DNA from: Psococerastis gibbosa
Lineage: Eukaryota > Arthropoda > Insecta > Psocodea > Psocidae
DNA length: 64,000 nt
Reading direction: 5' to 3'
NCBI GenBank assembly: GCA_963971405.1
Contig: OZ020486.1
Span: forward strand, 26,931,419 to 26,995,418
A model generated the notes under the pieces. The model did no database searches, had not been told where the DNA came from, and was given only the letters and a program-made list of their open reading frames with translations. Made by a program: the position numbers and the translations under genes. Below are positions 55,619 to 64,000 of the stretch, one piece after another; positions within the stretch are counted from its first letter, which is position 1; every line of letters starts with the position of its first letter.

Positions 55619-56165
55619 ATTGCTTTCCAATTTATACGTAGTATAAGGAAAGCTTTGTGATGGTCGAAATTTTCGATTCCGAGATTTCAACGGATTTACA
55701 CGTTTTAAGGTCCCAGGAACCCAAAAAAGTGGTTTTTACGAAATGTCTGTCTGTCGTTCTGTCTGTCTGTCTGTTTGTCGTTCTGTCTGTCTGTGTGTCG
55801 ATTTCCGGGCAAACAACTCGGGCGATTATGATGAAATTTGGCATGTAGGTTCACAAAAATCATACCTCGAGACAATTTTTTTTTATTTGGGGCCAACTCA
55901 ATTTGGGGGGGTTTTATTCTCAAAAACTCCAAAAAAACGTCTAAAAAAATTATTTCCCAAAAACGGCTCCAACGATTTCTTTTAAATTCACATATATTGT
56001 AGTTGTTATTAATGTTGATAAAATGCGGGGGGTCGCTTCCCCCTTGATAGTTTGCTTCTAGGGGTAAAAAAATAAAAATAACTAAATTTGAATGAAAAAT
56101 GAATAAAAAATAATTTGTCTGCGAAACCTTTCTATCGATGATTTCTACTTTCAGGTATGTTTAGG
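55619..56165 (+). repeat. GTCTGTC family, copy B (3'-truncated)
   Basis: Matches copies A and C from ATTGCTTTCCAATTTATACG to about GGTATGTTTAGGTGTTAAAT, then similarity stops. It carries an expanded TGTC microsatellite at 55744-55798. The 70-80-codon frames here are repeat-derived. Confidence 0.75.
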
Positions 56166-57035
56166 TGTTAAATTGATGAAAATGATTAGCAAAACCATTA
56201 GATTATAGATAGATAGATTTGTAGGTGTAATTGGTACTAGCCCAGCCCTGATTCGGTGGATATACACAGGCAGCAGTTTCTAGAAAAGGTTGGAGATATT
56301 CGAAATTAGAATGACCTATGACCACTTTAGGAAAAGGTGCATATACTATACTTGAGTGGTCCCTTTGCTATCTCAAGTTTTAAATTTTTTTCATAAGAGC
56401 TCCATCCCTTCCAATATTGTTTTGAAAGCAACAGTGCCAGCCCTATTGGTTATTTGGTAGTGGTGTCACGTGGCCTAGAATGGGCATCACCTATTGGCTG
56501 CTAGGAGTAGGCACGTTCTGCTGGGACAGGGCACATGGAGAAGATGAGTTTTGTTGTGATTTCCGATTTTTATATTTTATTTACACAGGATAGGGTTCGT
56601 TTTTCTGCAACGTGACGGTCTTATTGTGTACAACTCAGACAGAGGTTTCGAATGGTACTCGTATATTCAAAACAATTTCGATGACAAGTGGATAAGGCGC
56701 ATTTTTCTATGGGACTACTCACTTATGAACAATACAGGCAAAATGTATAATTGTACTCACAGATTATTAGGAATTTGGGAAACTCAGTGAAGATGTGAAA
56801 GAGAGATAAAAATCATGTAAATAAATATACATAATAGTCGCCTTATTATTGACTTTGTAACTTACTGTCATTAATTGCAAAAATTAAAATTCTCTGTACA
56901 GTTTTGCGTTATTACGACCGGCCATGTATTTTATAATCATAATAACGTAAAACTAAATATAAAAATAAACATTAATTGCCGAAGTCAGATGATTATGATG
57001 ATACAGTAGAATCTGGGCTAATTGGCCGTGATTAA
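56166..57035. other. Gene-free spacer
   Basis: No gene seen. Only short low-complexity patches were noted. Confidence 0.4.
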
Positions 57036-57253
57036 TCTGGAAGCGTACTTCCAATCATTTCGAATACCAGAGGTCCACATCTTCTGTGGCACTACGCTGA
57101 CTACTGGAATGGAGCGTCGGAATTTAATCGGTAGTGCCACTGCTACATAAATAAATAAATAAATCCCTCTTATCCACACAATAAAAATGTGGGACTCGAA
57201 CCAACATCCTTTCGGAGGAATGTCAGAGCCCATACCACTACTCTAAAGTTGCC
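57036..57253 (-). repeat. tRNA-headed SINE, minus strand
   Basis: On the minus strand 57253-57188 has the A-box-like TAGAGTAGTGGTATGGGCTC and the canonical B-box GGTTCGAGTCCC, the best preserved of the set. A TTTA microsatellite and a body ending GGAAGTACGCTTCCAGATT follow. The 3' part is related to 4620-4750. Confidence 0.65.
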
Positions 57254-57936
57254 AACCGCTGATGTTGACAAAATGTTCGGAAGTACAGTACGATTTCCGA
57301 TTGACCATCAGCCTGGACAGTATCATCACTTTTTCAATTTATTGTTTTCATGCTTATTAATTTACATTTTACTTTGAATTTCAGCACTTTTTATACAGTT
57401 TACTACGTTACCATACGATCTGTCTGTATATCTATAGTAATTAATAGGTAATATTATATGGTTTTCTTGAGATAATACTGCAGTTTAGTCGGCATATCAG
57501 TTCAGAACTTATACTGCTTTACATTAGGCAAAACTATTGTTTTACAACGCTGTAAAATGCAAAAGAGCCATTTCCGAGGTGACCAAATGACTCCTGCGTT
57601 GCAAATAAAAGCTCAACTTTATGAGTCTGCTCAGTAAGCAAACGAGAAAGCAATGTAAAGTAAACTTCGCTAGAGATTGCGGATTACCCCACCTTGTTTT
57701 CCAATTAAGTTGTAGAGTAAAGCCAATAAAATATACAGTATAGAAATCGAAATAAAAAAGTTTAATGAAGCATGAAATACAACGGAAACTTTGTTTATTT
57801 ATTTACCTTTTATTTAGATTAACATTTGCCCCATGACTTTACTTTGTGTGTTTTTAATTTTTAAAGTGAAAAATCAGTCTCTACATTGGTATAATATATA
57901 CGGTATCTAATATACCTATATTTCTTATGTGATATT
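57254..57936. other. Gene-free spacer
   Basis: No gene or assigned repeat was seen. Confidence 0.4.
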
Positions 57937-58778
57937 TATTGCTTTCCATTTTATACGTAGTACAAGAAAAGCTTCGTGACGGTTGAAATTTTCGATTCCG
58001 AGATTTCAACGGATTTACACGTTTTAAGGTCCCAGGAACCCAAAAAAGGGGTTTTTACGAAATGTCTGTCTGTCTGTTCATCGATTTCTGGGCAAACTAC
58101 TCGGTCGATTTTGATGAATTCGGCATGTAGGTTTACAATAATCATACCTCGGGACCATTTTTATTTTATTTTGGGCTAACTCAATTTGGGGGGTTTTTAT
58201 TTTCAAAAAACTACAAAAAAACGTCTAAAAAAATTATTTCTCCAAAACGGCACCAACGATTTCTTTTAAATTCACATATATTTTAGTTGTTATTAATGTT
58301 GATAAAATGCGGGGGGTCGCTTGCCCCTTGATAGTTTGCTTCTGGGGGTAAAAAAAATGACTAAATTTTAATGAAAAATGACTAGAAAATAATTTTTCTG
58401 CGACACCTTTCTATCGATGATTTCTACCTTCAGGTATGTTTTAGGTGTTAAATTGAGTAACGAAACCGGACAGGTTGCTTTCCCAAAAAAGTATTTGTTT
58501 TGTACAAAAAAATGTTTTTTTGAAAAAATGATAGAAAATTCACGCTCAAATATATTGCGTGCCCTGCCAGTATTGCTGTGTGGTAATGTGTTGGTCTGAC
58601 CTATCTAGAATTTACCGCACCACCAGTGACGTCAGGTGGACAACCCCCCCCCCCCCTCCACCCGAGATATCGAAAATTTAACCATAGGAAAATTATTTAC
58701 CATGAAATTACTCATTTTCTCTATCTACTAATTTTGATAAATTGGAAAGCATGTTCGAGTAAACTCGGACCGGTTCTT
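57937..58778 (+). repeat. GTCTGTC family, copy C
   Basis: Near full length and very similar to copy A, including GACGTCAGGTGGACAACC followed by a C run and the shared end ATGTTCGAGTAAACTCGG. The inverted start motif ATAAATTGGAAAGCA is present near the end. Small frames within are not genes. Confidence 0.75.
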
Positions 58779-58889
58779 ATTATATTATTATTCACGATTT
58801 ATCCACAAAAAAATCCTTCTGTGGGTGCCTGGCAACCAGACGCCCCAGCAAGGCAGTTGGAAGACAAAAAATTAGAACTCACCACTGAC

Positions 58890-59180
58890 TGGCCAGCTCT
58901 TCTTCAAGTTACAGCCGGATGATGACTGGTAGCCAGCAACATATTGCAGCGATGTCTCCAGTCTCCGCGATTTTGACATGCCCTCTTCAGCTCCACGTAA
59001 GACGTTATCCCCAAATCATGTTGAACTTATTGGAGATATTCGTTTCGTGGCCGTCCCCATCGATTTACGCCTTCCATGGTCCCCTCAATGACGCAGCTGA
59101 CTATGTTATCATGCCGAAGCAGGTGTCCGATCCAGCGTGCCCTCCTAGTGGATAAGGATGCAATAAGGGTCCTTTTTTCA
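58890..59180 (-). pseudogene. C-terminal remnant of a different LINE
   Basis: On the minus strand, words read RRARWIGHLLRHDN, VIEGTMEGVNRWGRPRNEY, ITSYVELKRACQNRGDWR. This order is typical of the region after the reverse transcriptase in several non-LTR families, and it differs from copies A-C. It contains at least two stop codons and no upstream domain. Plus-strand frames at 58626-59155 are shadows of it and of the preceding repeat. Confidence 0.65.
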
Positions 59181-60507
59181 TTTATTTGGGTTAGGCCAGC
59201 TCAGTGGTAAAACTACGTTAAGATGACCCATACGTCAAAGTCCAAAAATCCCGATCTGTTGACTGAAGCATACCTACTGTCCAAGTGATACGCCCACATA
59301 GCCGTCATCTTACAAATGATTTATTGCTTATGGATCAACTCAGCATAGTTTAACTATATTGCATGTGGTAGCATCCCCCACATCCCCAAATGGTTTGAGT
59401 CCCATTGAGCCAAAATTTCACTCATCTGTTATAACTATGCATCACCATGTGTCCACTCACCATGCGTTACTCACTACGTTTATCAATATTGTTAAATAAA
59501 TATACAGGCTTCATTCAAAGTTATAGTGAACGGTAAGTTTCATATGGAAGTTGACTGGCGTAACCAAAAATTTTAAAAATAGATACACGAATTATTATAT
59601 AAGGGGTATTCACTGTGTAGGGTTTATCTTTAGGGAAAGTAGGAAACTGAGGTAAGGCGCCCATTCCACCGACCGGCTAGGGCTATTTGCAAAAACAGAA
59701 AAAAAAATGAATTTTGTGACAGAAAATAATAAAAAATCAACAAAAGAAACCATGTGGCAAGAGGTCGAATACAGCAGATAAGTTAATAGCCAACGGCAAA
59801 GAAACTTTGGAGGTAAGTTAGGTTAGATTTTTCTGTTTCTATGGTTGGGGAAACGTATCCTCACGCTGAGTTATTTCTCTATTTTCCCTTTTTCCCTTTT
59901 TTACCAACACAGTGAATACCCTGTAGTGAACATTGTTGGGAATGTTGTGAGCACATAGTGAACTGTGTGGGGTGTTCTTTATCGGTCGCATTGTAGAATC
60001 CGCCCTAAGTTAATGAAATTTTAGTGAGCTTGCCGTTAAATTGACCTAGTATGCTTACCATGAAGTAATTTTACATTTAAGGAGTGTAACACAGAAAACG
60101 CTCAAACTAACAACTGGGTAATTAATTCTCTTCCCCGGAACTCTACAACACGGAAATTTGGGAAGAAGACGACATGTTACATTTGAGGTGCAAGTTTGAG
60201 AATGCTGACGTCACTTCCCCCTTTGGCTCTTTCTCCATTTTCTGTACCTACTCAATTAATTTACCCTGTGATTAGTAATACTGAATTACAGCTCAAACGT
60301 GTACCTTATTGTCAACACCAACACTCCGCATCGTTTCCATCCTTTGATGAGTTCTTTGATGTCGCACTTCACGCGCTCTCAATTGGAAATCTTTCTTCTT
60401 CTTCTTCTTCGGCCGGTATTCCCCTGCACCGAATAATACTACTACTACTACTACTAATAATAATATTTTCTCCCCCAGCCGGTACCCCCAGCACTGGGAG
60501 CATATAA
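59181..60507. other. Gene-free stretch with a decayed MITE
   Basis: 59653-59699 is the left end of the GGCGCCC MITE family (GGCGCCCATTCCACCGACCG), then similarity is lost; a possible right end (GAATCCGCCCTAA) is at about 59995-60008. TTC and ACT microsatellites lie near 60393-60412 and 60438-60460. The 103-codon frame at 60196-60507 runs through these and is not called. Confidence 0.45.
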
Positions 60508-60515
60508 TATACTAG

Positions 60516-60765
60516 CAGGCGCGGGGGGGGGGGGGCTATGGGGGCTATAGCCCCCCATTAGGGTCCTCAAAATGCGTAAAACCCCACTATTTCAGTACTA
60601 TTTTCCACAATTTTCTCCCGGGGGAGATTGTTTTAATTACCTATAATATGGAACCCTTATTGCTCTGAAAATGCGTAAAACCTCAATATTTCAGCCCTAT
60701 TTAAAAAAAAATTAAAAATTATACTTAGCCCCCCCCCCCTTGGCCTCATTCTAGATCCGCGCCTG
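60516..60765. mobile_element. hAT-type MITE with perfect 8-bp target duplication
   Basis: CAGGCGCGG at the left and CCGCGCCTG at the right are inverted. The flanks TATACTAG (60508-60515) and TATACTAG (60766-60773) are identical. Inside, ATGCGTAAAACC occurs twice and G/C runs sit near each end. 250 bp, no ORF. The perfect duplication indicates a young insertion. Confidence 0.9.
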
Positions 60766-60773
60766 TATACTAG

Positions 60774-61271
60774 TATTTTATGATAGGGTAATACAATGTA
60801 ATATATTCATGTACCCATTAGTGGCAGAATTCGCCAAAAAGCTAAAAAAGATTTATTACATTCATTTTATAGGGAGTTCGAACTAAATTATTACAAGAGA
60901 AAAAATAATACAGATATACTAATTTTACGTGAAATAAGTTAGTTAAGTTAGGCTACGTTGCATTATCCAGTATAAAATAAATCAAAAGAAAAAATAAATC
61001 AAGAGAAATCATCACCATCATTTAGACAACTTTTCAGCTCGTGCCGAGACATGTAGGCCCACTCCGCCTCTTGCAGTAGGCCTACGTGAGTAAATTTCCT
61101 GCTTGCCGGTCAAAACATGCCGAAATAGTGTCGTACACTTACTTCTTCCTTTATAAAATCAGTTTCTGGATCAAATTTAAATTATTATCCACCAAAATTG
61201 GCATAACAGATTAAAAGCGGATTAAATAATAATAATAAAAATTCGTTTCTTCTCAAAACTTTTTACATTGT
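60774..61271. other. Gene-free spacer
   Basis: No gene or assigned repeat was seen. Confidence 0.4.
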
Positions 61272-61672
61272 TGCCAACGGCCATAACGTGTTGAATCCAA
61301 CAGAACAGAGCCTATTCAAAACTGCACAAACTTGATAGTGTGAACAGCTTTGGCAAGGGAACATAGTGGGACATGATAAACATATATATTATAGTATTCT
61401 GTGATGATAACGCGCTGAGACTACCAGTCACTGTGAGTGCGTGTCGAGTCCTGGTCACCCCGAAATTAATTGTGTGCCTAATTGTGTCTCCTAAGTGGTT
61501 TGGAATCCACTATAATGACGAGGTTCACCCTGTCAGTACACTGCCCTTCTCCCTGGGGGGGGGGGGGGGGGAGGAGTCTGCCCCTAAGGTGCCTCAAGTT
61601 AATAAAAAGTCAGGCTGAAAGGGTTGCTTGGATCGGAAATGCTGAAAGCAGGCATTTGAAAAACAAAACAAA
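61272..61672 (+). repeat. 5S-like SINE, copy 2
   Basis: Head CCAACGGCCATAACGTGTTG, tail TCCTGGTCACCCCGAAATTA and AAGTGGTTTGGAATCCACTA. Relative to copy 3 it has an insertion near 61380-61410 after GGGACATGATAA, apparently with duplication of GATGATAACGCG-like bases. A G run of about 15 follows. Overlapping frames of 81-83 codons are not genes. Confidence 0.65.
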
Positions 61673-63507
61673 CATTGTTTTTTACATGATTTTTTTTTTA
61701 ACCTTAACCAACGGTGTGCAGGATACCTATTAAATTATTTATACCAGAACCTTTATATAAAAAGGTTAACAACCGAGAGGGTGGGTTAGAATCCACTACT
61801 GCAATTTTGAAGCGAGAAAACAGCTTATTTTTATATTAAAAAAGTAAAAACTCTGCTTTTTCGTGTTCGTGAAAATATGACTTTGACGTAAAAAAAAATG
61901 TCGAGTCAACAGTATGGCAGTATGGCAGTATTTTAAAATTTTAGGGTAGGATCCGGGAAGGGGCCCCAGCTTCTCCTTGGCCCGAGGCAATGGACCTATA
62001 CAGCTATATGTAAATTGTACCAACTTATTTTTATAACTCATCCATTTTAATTATAAGCCACCTGTATGTAGGCTCAAGTGACAGCCAGCAACGAACGGGC
62101 AATGATGTGACGTCAATTAGTTACTTCTAATTAAAGAAAATACCCTTTCCTATATCGGTCTGAAATTGCACAGGTGGCGTTTCCTTCAATGATAAATGGA
62201 AGAAAGCAGCATATTACCTCCTTCAATGCCTGTTTTACCTGAAAATTGCGATATTTTAGGTACAAGGTTGGAGGAAATATGAAAGCAATTTATCAAAAGA
62301 CATGGCGTTTCAAGCGGAGAAAAGTGTTTCCTACATAACTTTGTTCCCTGTCATTCAGGACAGAACGGCTTTTGTCTTTCAGTAGCCTTCCTATATTTGT
62401 AAAAGACCTTTTCTCCATCGAGCTCCAATACGCATGTAAGAAAATAATACCTACCCTTTCACTGTACCGAAGGTAGTTTGTAAGTTTTACCAAACTAAAA
62501 GCTATTCGGCGTATAAATAGTTGTTTTTGCATGTTGAAAGTATTCCTGTATTCCTGTATGCACGAGTAAGCTTGCTTTAAATGCAAGTCTGCATTAGGAT
62601 CCTATTGCAAATGTGCCCCTATGCTGCTTAGGGATACTTTGCGCTAAACGAACGACCGATATACAACCTAACCTAATAACCTAACCGAACCTAACCTAAC
62701 CTGTATGTACATAATATATTATTGGAGGTATCTTTTCTAGGATGTCACAATAGGCCTACTGTTGCAGGACGAAAAGTCTAATTATTGATGCACATTTTGA
62801 ATTGATAATAATTCATAGCTAATGGGATTTCTTAAGTTGGAGTAAGTGAAAGTTCCAGCACTTCGCTGTTTGAGTTCTGAAGCGCAGTATTTTATAATTA
62901 AAAGGCAATGAAGCAAAAGCTGTTCAGAGTTCAAGTTAGGCATTAATTAAAGGGGCGTCCAACAACTAGCACGTGGCAAGTTTCCTCAAGTAACCTATCT
63001 CGGCGTATAATGCAAAATCAAATCATCATACTGTGCATATTAAGCAAATAAATAGCCTAAGCTTATGAAATCCCTGCTTACTAACGCTCGCGCACTTTCA
63101 GCTGAAGTTAAGCCCTCGGCCACCATGTTATTATGTATTATAGTAATATACAGGTAGGTAGGTACTCTGTAGAAGACCGAAAGTTACACTAAGGAGAAAG
63201 ATCACCGGAGAAATGAGAAGTTTGGGACTCTCAAATGAGGGCGCCCAGAACCGGACATCCTCTATGAGGATAAGATAGAGTAAAAGAAAACAGAAAGATG
63301 AAGTCCCTATTACGATCCGGATCATAGAGCAAGCAGCCTAGAGAGCTATAACTGAACTCAACTACAAAAGTACAATAATCGCTCTATAATGTTTTTAAAT
63401 AATTACAGATAGGCTACTATACTTTTTTTTTAAATTTAAATGCAATTTTTTGACATCAAAAGATACTATGCCTTTGCATTAATACTGATATCATTATATT
63501 ACCATGA
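61673..63507. other. Gene-free stretch with a short TTAGG-type run
   Basis: 62667-62701 is an imperfect run of AACCT/CCTAA units (the insect telomere motif on the minus strand). No gene was recognised; the 97-codon minus frame at 62293-62586 has no domain. Confidence 0.45.
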
Positions 63508-63857
63508 CCAACGGCCTTACCATGTTGATTCCATTAGAGCAGAGCATGTTTCAAACTGCGGCAACTTGGTAGTGTGCACAGCGTTGGCAGGGGAACCTGG
63601 TGGGACATGATAACGCGCTTAGGCAGTATAAGTCGAGTCCTGGTCACCTCCGATTTAATCGTGTGACTTTACCATGTTCCCCAAGTGGTTCGGAATCCAC
63701 TATAATCAGGAGGTCCACCCTGTTAGTCAACTCCCCTTTCCCCGAGGTGAAAGAGTCTGCCCTCAAGTTAACAAACAGACTCACTCCCCCCGCCAGGCTG
63801 ACAGGGTTGCTTAAAGCAGAAATGCTGAAAGCAGGCGTTAGAAACAAACAAACAAGG
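63508..63857 (+). repeat. 5S-like SINE, copy 3 (most complete)
   Basis: Head CCAACGGCCTTACCATGTTG, later GGTAGTGTGCACAGCGTTGG and GGGGAACCTGGTGGGAC. Tail TCCTGGTCACCTCCGATTTA, AAGTGGTTCGGAATCCACTA and GACAGGGTTGCTTAAAGCAG, ending in AAACAAACAAACAAGG. The head aligns by eye with the start and end of 5S rRNA. The 80-100-codon frames on both strands are artefacts. Confidence 0.65.
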
Positions 63858-64000
63858 TACTCTGTGGCTGATATTGCCCAATTCAAAATTGAAGCAATTT
63901 AAAAATGACAAAAAATTTATGCCTCCCCCCCCCCCCCCCAGCAAACTCTTTAGTTCTAGGAATTGTACGGATATTGTGATTATTGATAACTTGGCTACTA

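Noticed and set aside
57188-57253. tRNA gene on the minus strand
   Set aside because: A and B box-like words are present but the arms do not pair into a cloverleaf and a SINE body follows directly.
63508-63610. 5S rRNA gene
   Set aside because: The similarity is partial, promoter regions are diverged, and a SINE tail shared with two other copies follows.

Overview
The window looks like a stretch of nuclear genome from an arthropod, most likely an insect. The DNA is AT-rich and gene-poor. The one host gene I recognise is a receptor of the arthropod short neuropeptide F type. The rest is dense with interspersed and nested transposable elements. I cannot name the species from sequence alone. 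A short AACCT/TTAGG-type run fits an insect but proves nothing.

The host gene is a short neuropeptide F receptor (sNPFR) on the minus strand (19408-20672). Its whole 413-residue coding region sits in one exon with a splice acceptor just before the start codon and a splice donor 11 bases after the stop. The 5' and 3' untranslated parts must therefore continue in other exons, which I could not place. A GC-richer patch at about 28178-28380 is a weak candidate for a distal promoter or first exon.

The other two long reading frames belong to mobile elements. At 9765-12670 is a complete pogo/Tigger-type DNA transposon with matching terminal inverted repeats, TA target duplication, subterminal repeats and an unbroken transposase with all three catalytic Asp. 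At 50108-53076 (minus strand) is an RTE-like non-LTR retrotransposon with apurinic endonuclease and reverse transcriptase domains, split by a frameshift.

The remainder, region by region: 0.5-9 kb has LINE 3' remnants, a possible Helitron end, tandem repeats, two TTAA-flanked MITEs and a dead Tigger copy. 13-17 kb has two inverted-repeat elements. 23-26 kb has a tRNA-type SINE and a 1.15-kb palindrome. 29-36 kb has MITEs, a 5S-like SINE, a foldback element and a hAT-type MITE. 36.8-39.6 kb is an unusual LTR-derived unit whose two ends are the same LTR end in inverted orientation. 39.9-49 kb has repeat families, SINEs and a Tigger-derived MITE. 53-64 kb has many small MITEs, two more copies of a GTCTGTC-containing family, a hAT MITE with a perfect 8-bp target duplication, and two more 5S-like SINEs.

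I found no prokaryotic-type operon, CRISPR array or phage. The most interesting items are the inverted-LTR unit, the hairpin-within-hairpin palindrome, the intact Tigger element, the Met-Gln-stop upstream ORF overlapping the sNPFR start, and a multi-copy SINE whose head resembles 5S rRNA. All family calls are by eye. Repeat boundaries without a stated target duplication are good to roughly 10-30 bases.
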